NCBI GenBank assembly: GCA_036023115.1
Contig: JAYKKT010000055.1
Span: 9,306,001-9,370,000 of the forward strand
Length of the DNA stretch: 64,000 bases
Direction: 5' to 3'
Source of the DNA: Brasenia schreberi
Lineage: Eukaryota; Streptophyta; Magnoliopsida; Nymphaeales; Cabombaceae
Positions 45,902 through 57,995 of this stretch are shown here, piece by piece; within the stretch, counting starts at the first letter, position 1, and every line of letters starts with the position of its first letter. The notes below the pieces were generated by a model. It was not told the origin of the DNA, ran no database searches, and worked only from the letters and a program-made list of their open reading frames with translations. The position numbers and the translations under genes are program-made.

Positions 45902-47918
45902 TCAAGTTGGGTGGAAAATGTTGATGACACCTAACTTGGATAAGGTCTCCTTTAATAGTTTGCTGGTAGTAGCTTTAGTTAAAAAATCAGCCCTCTGTTT
46001 GATAGAATGAACATACTCCAACTGGAATTCTTTATTAGATATCTTCTCCCTGATGAAGTGGTAGTCAATTTCTATATGCTTGGTCCTTTCATGATATACT
46101 GAATTATATGCCATCTGAATTGCTGCACTGCTATCACAATATAAAGGTATAGGATGGTTAAGTGAATAACCCAATTCAGTAGTCAATGAAGATATCCATT
46201 TTCCTTCACATGGCTTGTGCTATAGCTCTATATTTATACCCATGCAATGAAATTGTAGAACAAGGTCCCCAAATGTCAGAATGAATAATCTCAAAAGGAG
46301 TTGAAGATCTCTCTTCACTCAACGGAAAAGAAATTCTGTGATGTTTAGCTTTCTGACAAGTTTCACAATTCAAATTAAAATTATTACAATATCGAAACTT
46401 TGGTAATAACATTCTAATCTTAGATAAAGGTAAATGCCCTAGTCTTTGGTGCCATCGAGATACTTCTTCTTTCTGATCATCTGTGATAACTAATGATTGC
46501 ATAGCCATCCCACTCTGTTCCTCGCACAAGTAGAGACCTCTGCGCACGCTACCCCGACCAAAGATTCTGCCCGTCCTCTGTTCCTGAAATAGACATCCAG
46601 TTGATTAAAAAATTATACGGCAATTTAGATCTTTAGTCATGGCAAAGACTGATAACAGATTAACGAAAATACAAGGAACATGAAGAACATTTTGTAGTAC
46701 ACCAAATGGGGTAATAATACTTCCTTTGCCCACTATAGGAGTATGCGAGCCATCTGCCAGACTAATACTAACTTGTTCATGAGCCAACTCATACTTATCA
46801 AAGTATTCCCTTCTACTAACCATGTGATCAGTAGCACCAGAATCAATAACCCAAATGCGAGAATAGGGAACACTATAATGGATAAGCCATAGTTGCTTGA
46901 GATTCATTGTGAGATGATGTGGAAGGGAGGTGTGTATCAACTAGGCGAGATTTGAGTAACTCGATTTATTTTTTTATATCTGCCAAAGCTGGAGTGTTAT
47001 TGTCTTCCTGTTGATTATCACCACTGTAGTAGGCCTTATTAGTTCGATTCTGAAAATAGTTAGGTCTGCCTACTAACTCCCAGCATGTCTCTTTAGTATG
47101 TCTGGTCTTTCCACAGTGAGAGCAAGTTAACTTATTCTTTTCCTCAGAAGTAAGAATGGGTCTGCCTCTGCCACATTCATAACCTCCTCTACCACGAGAA
47201 TATTGAGAAGTGGAGTTATTTCTTCCCACAAATGCAGTATTCTCTGAACTGATCTTGGCTTCTTTCTCTAACTTCTTCCTGTCTTCTTCACGAAGTAAAA
47301 GGGAGTAAACTGTACTTAAAGAAGGAAGTTCTTCTCTGCTAAGAATATTATTCTTTACGGCCTCATACTCTGAAGAAATACCCCATAGGAGATCAAACAC
47401 TTTTCGCTCTTCAACCTCGTCATTTTGTTCCTGTAGACAACTTTGACATTTAGTTTTCGAAAAAAATTATAGCTCTTCTCATAAACCTCTGAGTTCAGCA
47501 TAATACTCGCTTACTGGTCTGCCTCCTTGCCTGCACTTCCTGATTTTCTCAATGAGATAATATTTTTTAGCAATGTTCTTCCGCTGAGTATATGCATCCT
47601 GAACAGCAAGCCAAATGTCCCTCGCTGTTTCCAAAAACATAAATGTCCTGCCTATTGATGGTGTGATTGATTGAATTAGCCATGCACTAACTAGTGCATT
47701 CTCCTTGCGCCATCGTAAATAGAGTGGATCTGTGATCGGAGGTTGGGGTATATCTCCTGTCAGGTAATCCCAGCGCCCCCTTGCCATTATGGCCAATTCC
47801 ATTGATCGAACCACTGAAGATAATTCTTTCCATCCAATTTTAAATTTGTGATATGAAATCCTTCTCCTTTGTCGGATGACAATTGTTTATTACCTTCTCC
47901 TAACTTTAAACCTTCCAT
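45902..47918 (-). pseudogene. Copia Z gag-protease-integrase/RNase H deletion product
   Basis: Start ATG complement at 47,918. Gag reads ITDPLYLRWRKENALVSAWL, AVQDAYTQRKNIAKKY; zinc knuckle CSHCGKTRHTKETC is intact (near 47,120); protease WVIDSGATDHMVS is intact (near 46,855); pre-integrase HQRLGHLPLS, CETCQKAKHHR; then integrase IHSDIWGPCSTISLHGYKY fuses at about 46,230 directly to RNase H YRAIAQAM, with the usual following CEGKW block frameshifted. About 2.5 kb of integrase core, RT and half of RNase H are missing. The tail is CDSSAAIQMAYN, HIEIDYHFIREK, with a stop at 45,902. The join is at a shared TATAGAGCTATAGC-like sequence. Confidence 0.88.
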
Positions 47919-48330
47919 GACAATTGGCAAATTAACTCAATCACACATTTTTTTTCTTCAATTGAGTCTTGAGTAAGCCAAAGAGTTTTTTTTTTTCTGA
48001 AACTTCACGCAGCGAAACAACTGGGCTGAATCTCAGCTTAACTAGATAAGTCACCAAACTGAATTAACTTTTTGTCACATTAACAAAAAAACTGAATTAA
48101 CTTTCTGTCACATAAAAAAAATACCGATGTCCCACGTTATGCTGTCAATGTTCCCCCTTTTTTTTTTCCTGAAATCTGTTCTGGATAGGACTGCACTGAT
48201 CCTGGCCTGATCAGTCCACCAAAAACACCAAACGAAGAATCTTTTTCCTGCCGCCACCCAAGAGGATCACGTTATGCTGTCATCGGGACTTCACAGATTC
48301 CAATAACCCTCGATTTCTGCTCTGATACCA

Positions 48331-48639
48331 TGTTGAAATCGAGGGATCTCCACAAAATAAACATCTTTATTTCATAGTAAAGAAGGACTTACAAGACTGT
48401 GTAGGTCGGCTGCCACTCTGTTGCCGCCTGCACCTCTTCAATCATCGTTAACCTAAACCTAAACACTAATACACGTTTTATACTTAAGTTATTCTAACTT
48501 AAAAGACACAATTACCCCTACTTAAAAACTAACTTTAAATATACCTTTAAATATAACATAGACTTAACGACAGACTGACCTAAATTAACTTTGAGAGTAA
48601 GACTCAACTTGCAACTAAACTAAATATCAATTTCCAACA
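48331..48639 (-). repeat. 5' LTR of copia Z
   Basis: 309 bp, TGTTGAAATC...TTTCCAACA on the plus strand, with the complement of TGGTATCAGAGCA immediately before it. Minus-strand reading has AGTAGGGGTAATTGTGTCT then AAGTTAGAAT (48,491-48,521) and a GCAGGCGGC...GCAGCCGACC dyad. Confidence 0.85.
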
Positions 48640-51465
48640 GATGGTACTAAGTGTGAGCTGGGTTTCCATCTTGGTTGTTTCATTAGCCAGCTTCAGACCC
48701 ATTGTGATTGATGCATTTACTCACAAAATCCCTCATTAGACATTTCACCAAAGAATAAGATTCAACTCTAACCTAATATAGATAATAGGTGTGAGTCCAT
48801 TCTTGAGAAGATCTCTCACATTACTTTGTCTCGTCTATATTTCCTATTTTATATTGGCAATATGCATTTGATAAAGTATCCTACCTATCATAATTCATTA
48901 ATATCGGTGTCATGGGCTTTGGTCATATTAAAATCTCATGAAGCATATTTCTCAGTCATTCTTCTTCCTTTTTTGTCATTGCTAAAATAATAAACTTAGC
49001 AACCATGGTCGGTGTACGTTACATGCTTCTTTGAACCCCAAGAAACTGCACTCCCATTAATCATAAAGACCCATAGTAAGAATGTCAACCTATATTTTAA
49101 TTTCCAAACCTTTTGAGGAATTTAAGTTCATACAAGAAGAGCTTTAGTCTTGAAATCTGAATTCATGCCAGTACACAACTTATTGTTGTCGTGGTGGGTT
49201 AAAAATTGAATTCCCACTCACGAATCATTAAATAGTAATCATAGATTAACCAAAAACCACCTTGTAGAGCAAATTCATAATCGGTCTGGCTCGGGAAAGC
49301 AAACACAAATTAGTCATTGTTGATACCATCTATAGTGATCACTCTAGTTTTCACCCTATCATGCACTATAATGAAACACCTTGAATGGAAGAAAGTTCCT
49401 GTTCATTGTGAGTGGAATTGGGTGGAAGACATGTTAGAGGGCACTAACCTCTACCCTAAGAGGATGAGGTGAGTTGGAGACCTCGAGAATCAATTTATAC
49501 ACATCCTAGTAAGGATTGGTCATAGTAGAGGCACCAACGTCTTCTGAAGCACTTCTCAAGCTTTCTCAAACTCTCCTCAAGCTTTCTCGAGTCCTTTTGA
49601 GCTTCAAATTGAAATGGAGTCTAAAACTTTGGAATGTTTCAAGGTTGGGTCACCACGGGATGAAAATCAGGTGAAGCCTCAAATAGTTTGATAAGGAAAT
49701 AGTATTTTAGTTGTATCTCCTTGATACATGTCAAATCAACATGATTCTTGATGCATTAGAAACTAGATAAGTGGGGTCATCCAACGAACCAAAAGTCAAT
49801 CAATTCTGGATGAGATCATAATTTTGGTGAATTTTCCAATATAACCAGAATTTAGTTGGCAATCCGATTATAAGCCTTCGAACGGGGTCTACTTATTTTT
49901 CTATAACTTAGCTCTAACTTTTTCATCCAAGTTCTAACCGTGCGATTCTTGATTTTGTGGAAAGAGGGAATAGGGACCTTTTTACATAATTAAACATCAA
50001 CCACTAGAAGGAAGATATGATTGGTCAATTGATCAAATATGTGGCCATATTGTTTTCTTTGTATTTTGATTGTGCAAACTCAAATTCGAGTAATTCTTGG
50101 TTTGTCTGAAAGTAGAAACATTAAGCTTTTCTTGCATCTAAGGGTCAAGAAAATTAGCCTAAATACAAATTTTTGGTGAATTTTGAAATTTGAAGCAAAT
50201 TTTGGTAGGTTGATAGTCGTGGATTTGATTATACAACTCAAGAGAAAGAAAGGAGTAGAGAATTTTTATTAACTAAAAGAGAAGGGTTATAACTGCGGAT
50301 CACAATGAAGAAAGAAAAGGAATAAAAGTAAAGAAAAATGAAATAAATGATAGGCTGATGTATGTCTGGTTGATGATTCCTTCAAGGTGAGTAGTCATCC
50401 CTTTTTATAGTTGACATGGATTCATTACAAATCCTTCTAGATTTGTGTACAGGGCTCTTAACCTTCTCCAACCTATTGAAATAGTGGTTAATGGGTCAAT
50501 ACCTTCACCTCCTCAGTGGAACAACCCATTACTCATCGGTTTTCAGAATGCAGGTTGTCTGCATGTGCCATATTGGAAGAGAGAAATTACGTTTTCACAA
50601 TGGGTCAATACCTCCATGCAATTTTTGGTGTTAACACACCCATAGAGATCTTAGTGGTGCATCTAGTGCTTTAAGGCCTATCCTCCATCCGAGTAGTTTC
50701 ACTAATAACCTTTATAGTTCACAATCCGAAATAAACTCACCATAGGATGGTTAGGGTCATCGGCTTCCTATACAGTTTCTACCCGGTTTACATGTTTTGC
50801 AGGTAAGCCTTTCAGAATCTTGCAATACGTGTATGCCAGCCACAAACTTTTTTGGGAGGCCTTTTAGCAGTCTCAGTAGTTGTTTCAGTAGTTGCACCTG
50901 TTAGTGAGTGTTTTGTGTGAGTGAGTGTTTTGAAAAGTAACATTGACTCATCATATCTGCACATTGTAAAATAAAAAGTCAACAGTAACTAGGGACATGG
51001 ATAACAATTCAAGCAGAACAGAATTAACCTGTGTAAGAGAACATACAGACCGCACAATTAGAGCCACAGCCATTCCATGCTTTAGGAAAAAAGTAGAAAG
51101 AAAAAGAAAGATGATAAAAGAATGAATAGTATGATGTAAATATCTGTAATGCTGTTGTTAACCAACTTTCTCCGTGCAATTTACTAAGTATCTCTTAATT
51201 CAAGGTTTGGTGGTTCAATTTCTTTAATTTAGTAATGATAAATATAAATATAAATTCAAGAAATGTGATAAAAGAAAGTAATGAAAATCAAATAAATACA
51301 AATTCAGAAGAGTTCACTGGACAACTAAGAGAATTTGAGCCATGTTGAAACTGTATAGCCCTTAATAAGATTGAGTCTAATCAATCTAATTACTCTCCTA
51401 ATTCCGAGAAAAGACACTCAAGTAAATTGAAGGCAAACAAGGCCATGATAAAGGATTGAGCATAG
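48640..51465. other. No recognisable gene
   Basis: About 2.8 kb of intron between copia Z and copia V. Reading frames are short. The frame near 50,445-50,645 has no family resemblance, and ATGGGTCAATACCT occurs twice there (near 50,490 and 50,601). Nothing more can be supported. Confidence 0.45.
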
Positions 51466-54400
51466 GTGTTCGAAACCGTATATAATGGCCGTGAATTTTA
51501 CGGTCTTCATATCATGCAAATCTGCTGTAATCTCTCTCTCAACATTATTTATCGAGCCTATAAGATTCAATCTTCGTCACAGAATGCAACAAGTACGCTT
51601 TCTTCATATGTCACGGTGAACTTTCTCAGCTCAGCCGTCTTTCAACATGGTCCGGTTCTTGTGCTACCATGTAAAGAGTTTTCGACAATCCTAGAACCGT
51701 GCTCCCGCCACTTCTCCCTTGTGAGCCCACCGCCGCTTCTCTCACCGAAATTTTTTCAGCGCTGGGCCACACCATGTGTTTCCATTCTCCCACCGGTTTA
51801 TGGCAGCCTTTCAGCCCGTGCCCGTGCCACCGTGGCATGTTCCACTTTTTCTCCTTTCTTGAGCTCGTCGTCCGCGGCCGCCGGAATTCACGGCTCCGTC
51901 GACCCTCCTTTCCCAGCCGAAGGACACACTCTACCGGATCTTCGCTCTCGCCGCTCGGCGCTCATGCTCGCCTCGTAAGCCCGCCATTACGACCGTCGCA
52001 CGTGCCCCCACGCGTCACCTTGCATCGCGACTCGGCTCGAGTAGCCCACCGCGCGTTTCACCCCGAAGCCCGGCTTTGTAATGGGTAGATCGAGCGTACA
52101 TATGACTTATGTCTCCCGGCTTGTCCGATGTTGGGCCCCATCATATAATTAGGTCTAATCTAGTCTACGCCGATCACATCATGTAAATTGTGTAATTATT
52201 TATCTACTTATCTGAGCCTATATTCGGCCTCGTTGCTGTGGTTGACTCGTGCGGTTTTATACTCATATGTCTATGCTATCTTAACTCTCTCTCCAAGAGT
52301 CCGATGAAATTCATCCCTAAGTCAACACTCAAAAAATCGGAGCACTAGTAGAATAAAAAAAATCCATTAAGGAAAAGGAAAGAAAGTGACATCTACGAGT
52401 TACTTATGCCAATGCTCCTCTCTTCGTTGATAAATTAGATGGCAAGCAACTATGATACTTGGGCACTCGGACGTCAGGGTCATGGGCTTGAAGGTCAAGG
52501 ATATGAAGACCATGCCTCACCATCGACCTTGCCTACGTATAACGGCTCGCGAAGGAAACAACCCGGTGGAAGAGAGAATAGTTGATAAACAAATTGTGCT
52601 GTCATCAAGTCCACCATTCATCAAGTTCCTTAAGCAGATCTTCCGTGCTCGTACCACTTGTGCTTCGTTTGGGGAGCAGCCAAGGCGGATCTTCGGGTAC
52701 TCGGACCACTAATGCTTACTCGTTTGGGGCTTGAGCCACAGTTAACTTTACACTAATGACACTCGGCTATATGGGAGTTTCTCCTGTGATCTAAAACAGT
52801 GGTATTGCTCCTGCGACAGCTTGATGGCCATACGCTCACTTACTTGCAGGAAGGTTCATGCTTTACTCTCCATGATTTCTGAATGAGTTGCTACCTCCTG
52901 GCCGCTTACCCCTGCCCAAAGAACTCGAGCAACACACGCGGCACCTTCTTCATGCTCATGGCACTTGTATGGTTTTGCCTCCGTGAATATGTCACTTGTT
53001 GCCAATTGTGATCAGATTTTTTGGGTTCGCCTACTATTCCTACTCGTCCTCTCTGCTTGGTCTACTTTGCTCCGGTCCCGGCGAGCACCCTCTACGGTCT
53101 CGTCCTAGCACTCTAACCCGATTCGATATTTCTCGCCCACGCCTGTCGCTTCCACAGGTGCATAATCATGGTCGTTCTCACCCTGCAGCACCACAAGTAA
53201 GCCTCGTCCGAAGTGTACCCCGTACCGTAAGGTCATACAGATGATGATGTTGGACTAAACACGGCCGTCCTCCACGGCTACCAATCCTTGCTCGTGTTGT
53301 CGTATGTTGGACCTAAACGCGGCCAGTCCTTCCCACCCACCCAGAACGCCAATGTTGCCCCAGGTTGCGCTATGTCGCCCGATTCACCGAAATGGCCTTA
53401 CGATCAATCGACCCGTCTCGGCTAACTGTCAGGATTTTTTTGAAATGGTTTGACGGCAGCGGGCCATCTCTTTTGCATTCTGTTATTCTCTATTATTGTC
53501 ACCTTGCTTGTCTCTCGATCACCTTCCTTGGGTCCTTGGGTCTACTTGACTGCGGAGTGCATCTGACCATATACTCCCCCCGTGGCCAGCGTCTTTTCTC
53601 CAAAGCCTCTAACTTTCGACTATTTACCTATGATTTACTTTTAGCAAATGGTTCTCAAACACGGCCCCCCGAGGATTAGTACCGTCCATCCCTCTCCACT
53701 TCTCACCGTTCATTGATTACATTGCCTTTATGTCCCTGGATGTCCTTTTTAATTTCTTTCGTCGAATTTAGTCGCTTTGGCCCGTTTCTTTAGATTGTCG
53801 CATTAGTTTCACTAAAAGATCACATTGTCATTCAAGGCCGAAGTTCGTTGGGACGGATGATTGGTGTGTTACTTTTATTGATGATTTTTCAAGATGTACT
53901 TGGATATTTTTAATGAAAGATCGATCTCAAGTTGTTTTTCAAATTTCAAAACTTTGCAAAGAAATTCAAACTCGTTGAGCACTCTATTCACTTAATTTTA
54001 CGTAGTGAAAATGCCAAAGAATACTTTTATGCACCTTTTTAATTCCTTTTATGGCATCGAATGGCATGATTCATCAATCAACCTTGTACGCACACTCCAC
54101 AACAAAATGGCATTGTTGCCGAAAGAAACATCAACATTACTAGAAACCGCCGCACTCGCTTTATTCATACTCATTTCCCCTACCATTTTTGGAGTGGCTT
54201 CTCAATCCAACGCTGTATGCTTGATTAATCGTATTCCCTCTTCTGTCTTGAAATCAAGTCCCCATTCGATTTTTTTCACCTCACCAAGCCTATTTTCTCT
54301 CTTCTCCACTACGCAAGCCTTTGGTTGCACTTGTTTTGTTCATGATCTTTAATCAGGTCTGGGAAAGATAAGTTAAATTCGCAATTTAGTTCTAGAAAGT

Positions 54401-56410
54401 GTGTCTTCTTAGGATATATTAGAGAAAAAGGATATCAATGTTATATCCATCTGAACTTATCTTGATTTTTTAGTGTCAAGAAATGCAGATGTTACTTTTC
54501 TTGAAAATCTCCTTTTTCTAACATTCTTCGATATTATCCCTACTCCGTATGCTTACCTCTTTTCGATTGTTGCTCCAATCTTGACACCTTAGACGAACAT
54601 CCCGTCCACCACTTGCTTCTACCCCACCCCGTCCAGGCGTATAAACCTCTCAAGTTTATCATCGTCACCTCGTATCCTGTTACTATGGAGACCCCAGCAA
54701 CCAATGCAATCCCTTTGATTCCACAATTCTTCCTCAAACCACTCGGGCACTTCAACCTCCTAGATCCCTCAAACAAACCCTCTTCCTTGATGTTACTCAC
54801 CGCCCTCCCATTGCTCTTCAAAAAGCTATACGCCCAAATCAATCCTTAACTCCCATCCTTTATAATTTTCGAGTTATCATCGTTGTTGTCTTCTTCCCAT
54901 TATGCTTTTATCTCTTCTTTGTCTTCTCTGTGACTATACCTAAGTCAATAGCTACTCGAAGCTTTCTCCCATTCTTGGTCGGCGCCAAGACAAGATTTAT
55001 GAAGAGATGTCTCTTACATGCCAATGGTACTTGGGAACTTGTTCCATTGCCACTCTGGCAAATCTACATTGGGTTGTAAATGGATTTATACGTTAAGGTG
55101 AGACCGATGGCTCCATTGATCGATTGAAAGCCCGCTTAGTTGCTAAAAGGGTTTCTTACTCAAATTTTTGCCTTGATTATGGTGACACTTTTCGTGCTAT
55201 TGCAAAAATGGCGTGTGCGAACCTTGCTTTTGTCTTTTCCGCTATCAGCCAGGATACCACTGCCACTTTATCAACTTGATATTAAGAATGCCTTCTTACA
55301 TGGCGATCTCCAAGAAGAAGTGTACATGGAAGCAACCTGCCCCCAGGTCTTTGTTGCTCAAGTGAGTCTCGGAATTCCCTCCGTGTGCAAATTGCACAAA
55401 TCTTTTATGGCTTGAAACAATCTCCTCGAGCTTGGTTTGGAGATTTCAAGATCATTATTAGAGTTTGGTATGACTCATAGTGAGGCCGATCACTCCGTTT
55501 TCTATCATCATTCCTCTACTAGAACTTCCATTATATCCGATTGTTTATGTAGATGATATTGTTATCACTTTGGAGATGATCAAGAAGGTAAATCGTGAAG
55601 TTAAAATAACATCTATTTGATCATTTTAGACTAAGATCTTGGCCCTCTTCGTTCTTTCTTGGGGCTGGAAGTTGCTCGACGGTCCAAGGATGGCATTTTA
55701 TTGAACCAACGCAAGTACACCCTCGAATGAGCTACTTGAGACGGCTGCCACTATTGCGATACCAAACCCTCCAACACTCCCTATGTGATCCTCCTGTTAC
55801 TCATTGAGCTCCGTGATTTCGGACTCGGCCTTGTTTTCGATGAATTTGCTTATCGAAGATTGATAGGGAGACTTCTTTACTTAACTACCACCGCCGGACA
55901 TTGCATGAGTTGTAGTTCAACTAAACTACGGCCACCGTATACTAAGCCCAAGGAGGTACACTTACCAGTTAGCTGCACGCAAAAATCCTTAAATACCTCA
56001 AAGGGTTCTCCGTGAAAAGGACTTATTCTATCTATGAAGACTCATCTACACTCAACATTGTTGAATACTTCGAGATTCCCGGGATTTGGGCCAGTTGCCC
56101 CTCAACGGGAAGAAAATCCACTTACGGGTATTGTGTGTTCCATTGGATCAGTCTTTAATTTCGTGGAAATCCAAGAAACAATCCACGGTTTCTAAGTCAA
56201 GTGCCGAAGCGAGAGTATAGTGCGTTGGCCGGCCACTCACGTGTGAGCTCATTTGGTTAAAAACAATCCATATTCAAGGGATTTGGAAATGTTTCCTTCG
56301 CACTAAGCGACTCTTATTTCAGCGATAACAAGTCGCACTACATATATTTAGCACACAATCCTACTTTTTTCATGAGAGAACAAAACACATTGAAATAGAT
56401 TGTCTTAAGT
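51466..56410 (+). mobile_element. Copia V: heavily decayed copia element with R/U5, PBS and gag-pol
   Basis: A TATA-like GTATATAATGGCC (51,478-51,490) and an LTR-like end TTTCAACA (51,640-51,647), followed by TGGTCCGG, a degraded PBS. There follow a GC-rich leader (51,650-52,400), gag (52,430-53,330), integrase (53,860-54,480), reverse transcriptase (55,090-55,640) and RNase H (55,840-56,405). The 3' LTR is missing; another LTR-like piece follows at 56,411. Base composition is clearly more GC-rich than its surroundings. Confidence 0.75.
52430..56405 (+). pseudogene. Copia V gag-pol, fragmented
   Basis: Gag: VMGLKVKDMKTMPHH, IFRARTTCASFGEQPRRIFG. Integrase: TFIDDFSRCTWIFLMKDRSQ (53,870-53,930), ENAKEYFY, TPQQNG-like near 54,095, ETARTLL-like, and the GCTCFVHDL and CVFLGY regions to 54,420. 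Reverse transcriptase: CKWIYT, KARLVAK-like near 55,125, YQLDIKNAFLHGDLQEEVYM (55,270-55,330), YVDDIVIT (55,548-55,572). RNase H: YRRLIGRLLYLTTT (55,848), SWKSKKQSTVSKSSAEA (56,162-56,212), FHERTKHIEIDC. Frames change every 30-150 bp, mostly through one- to three-base losses, so nothing can be translated across it. Confidence 0.85.
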
Positions 56411-56750
56411 TAGATTAGGGATTAGTATAACTACTGGTTGTAATTAGGTTAGAATATATAATAAACAAGAGAGGTAGACGACGGCCAATGCTGGGATCCG
56501 ATTCTGTACTTTTTCAGGGATGATGTGTCTGCCTGTGTTTCTTCATATTAGTTGTTGATTGATGGAAATTATCAGCACCATCAGATGTGTGCTAGTGGAG
56601 GAGATCCTCTTTCTCGAGGCTTTTCTGGTCATCAGAAGGCAGGGGAGCAAAGTCGGTTTCATACGCCATGTTTTTGTTGCCATTTGTTCTTTATGTTTTA
56701 GTGGAGTTTCTTCTTTGCATGTCAGAGACACTTATATGCAACCTAATCTC
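56411..56750 (+). other. LTR-like scrap plus unrecognised sequence
   Basis: 56,411-56,515 reads like an LTR U3/R piece (GTAATTAGGTTAGAATATAT, then GAGAGGTAGACGACGGCC), possibly the deleted end of V or another element. 56,520-56,750 continues on the far side of W (from 61,618) once W is removed. I see no gene. Confidence 0.4.
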
Positions 56751-57088
56751 TGTTGAATATATGAGTTTAGAGTCAGTTTTAGTACATATAATGTCTTAGG
56801 ACAGTAAAATTGATGTTTAGAGTATTATTGTAATTGTCCGAAGTCGTAAGGGCATTTTGGTAATTTTCTGTACTAGGGGTATTTTGGTTATTTTACGTTT
56901 TACAGCTCCTTATATAAGGGCTGATAGGCTCTATTAGGGTTTAAGAGTCCGAGATTAAGAGTGAGAGAGAGAGGGGGCGGCCTCCATTGGAGGGCCTGCC
57001 CCCTCCTTCAAATTTCCATTATTACTCTTCATGTTTATGAATATTTTCTATTATTTATTATCCATTGCGTTTCTCGGTAATTACAATA
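56751..57088 (+). repeat. 5' LTR of element W
   Basis: 338 bp, TGTTGAATAT...TTACAATA. The last two bases are TA instead of the canonical CA found in the 3' LTR. It contains AGGGGTATTTTGGTTATTTT and TTATATAAGG (56,932-56,941) upstream of a GA-rich tract and a GGGGGCGGCC...GGCCTGCCCC dyad (56,973-57,003). Confidence 0.93.
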
Positions 57089-57284
57089 TGGTATCAGAGC
57101 CTTGGCGATCAATGGAGCACCAAGCAATCGCTGTAAACGTGTGATTGAGATTCAGCCATACGGATGGGAAGAAAGAAGAAAATGAAACAAGACTGTATTT
57201 TGGAACCTAGAATTGTCCAGGGAAGATCTGGATCGATTAGATTATGTTGGAATAAAGGCCAACGTAGAATAACTTGCATGCAAG

Positions 57285-57452
57285 ACACTGAAGGTTGTTT
57301 ATGCGGATGCTGACTCTCTCGATTTTGTCATGGAGTCCTGCCCAGGTGGTCGCTAACTTGACTGTATGGAGAAAGAAGGTAGCTTTCCTGAGAGACAAGC
57401 TGTTATTCTGCTTAAGGATCTCATCTTGGTTATCAAGTACTGCGACAAGATT
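57285..57452 (+). pseudogene. Captured kinase-like fragment in W
   Basis: One frame reads VYADADSLDFVMESCPGG, a stop, LDCMEKEGSFPERQAVILLK and IKYCDKIGEKR. The pattern (hydrophobic)VME.C.GG.L.D....G.F.E..A..(L/I)L......YCH..G matches subdomains V-VIa of CDPK-type serine/threonine kinases. The ATP lysine, HRD loop and DFG are outside the fragment. It is short and partly degenerate, so the family call is moderate. Confidence 0.45.
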
Positions 57453-57464
57453 GGAGAGAAAAGA

Positions 57465-57995
57465 TGCAGGAAATATGTTATGAAGTCAGTGTGCATTTAT
57501 TTACTACAATGATCAGAGTGTTTGCAAGGAAAGGCCGACTTGATGCAACTCTCTCTATATTGGACGAAATGAAGACCAACAGTTTCAATGCAGACATTGT
57601 TCAGTATAATATTTACATAGATTGCTTTGATAAGGATGGAACAGTCCATATGGCATGGAAGTTTTTCCATGAAATGAAGGTTCAAGATATCATGCCCGAC
57701 AATGTGACCTATTCGAGCATGATTGGTATCCTCTACAAGACGATTAGAGGAAGTTGTTGAAATCTTTTGAATAAATGAAAAATAACAGTAATGTACTTTG
57801 TACATATACATATTCGACCATGATTATGGGCTATGATTCTGCAGGCAAAATTGATGAGGCTTGTAGACTTTTAAGGAGATAAAGAAGGATGCCAAACCTA
57901 ATCTTTCAACTTATAATATTCTTATTGAGATGTTGTACAGGACAGGGGCCATGGAGATTGTACATAAATTCAGGGATGCAATGGAAGCTGCAGCG
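57465..57995 (+). pseudogene. Captured pentatricopeptide-repeat fragment in W
   Basis: Reads FTTMIRVFARKGRLDATLSI, LDEMKTNSFNADIVQYN, IYIDCFDKDGTVHMAWKFF, HEMKVQDIMPDNVTYSSMIG. These are three successive 35-residue P-type PPR units with the usual (V)TY(N/S).(L/M)I and A..LF.EM positions. After a frameshift near 57,755 further PPR-like phrases occur (YSTMIMGY-like, NLSTYNILIEMLYRTG and RDAMEAA in shifted frames) to about 57,995. PPR proteins bind organellar RNA. With no start codon context or targeting peptide this is a gene fragment. Confidence 0.85.

Larger units (their letters stand above)
45602..48639 (-). mobile_element. Copia Z: deleted, chimeric copia element
   Basis: A 3.0-kb minus-strand element. 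The 5' LTR is 48,331-48,639 with an adjacent PBS (complement at 48,318-48,330). The 3' side ends in a polypurine tract at about 45,895-45,908 and an LTR at 45,602-45,894. The two LTRs are not copies of each other: the left one belongs with the LTR family of copia X (shared GCAGATTGGA/TCCAATCTGC dyad), the right one does not. The flanking 5-mers (TTCAT, GATGG) do not match. This is what a recombinant or doubly truncated element looks like. Confidence 0.75.

Noticed and set aside
50445..50645. 66-codon frame in the 48.6-51.5 kb gap
   Set aside because: No recognisable motif, contains an internal short repeat, and no coding-like neighbours. Left as unassigned.
51466..51978. 170-codon open frame in the GC-rich zone
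   Set aside because: It spans the end of a copia LTR and its leader; the residues have no family resemblance and the same interval explains itself as R/U5-PBS-leader.
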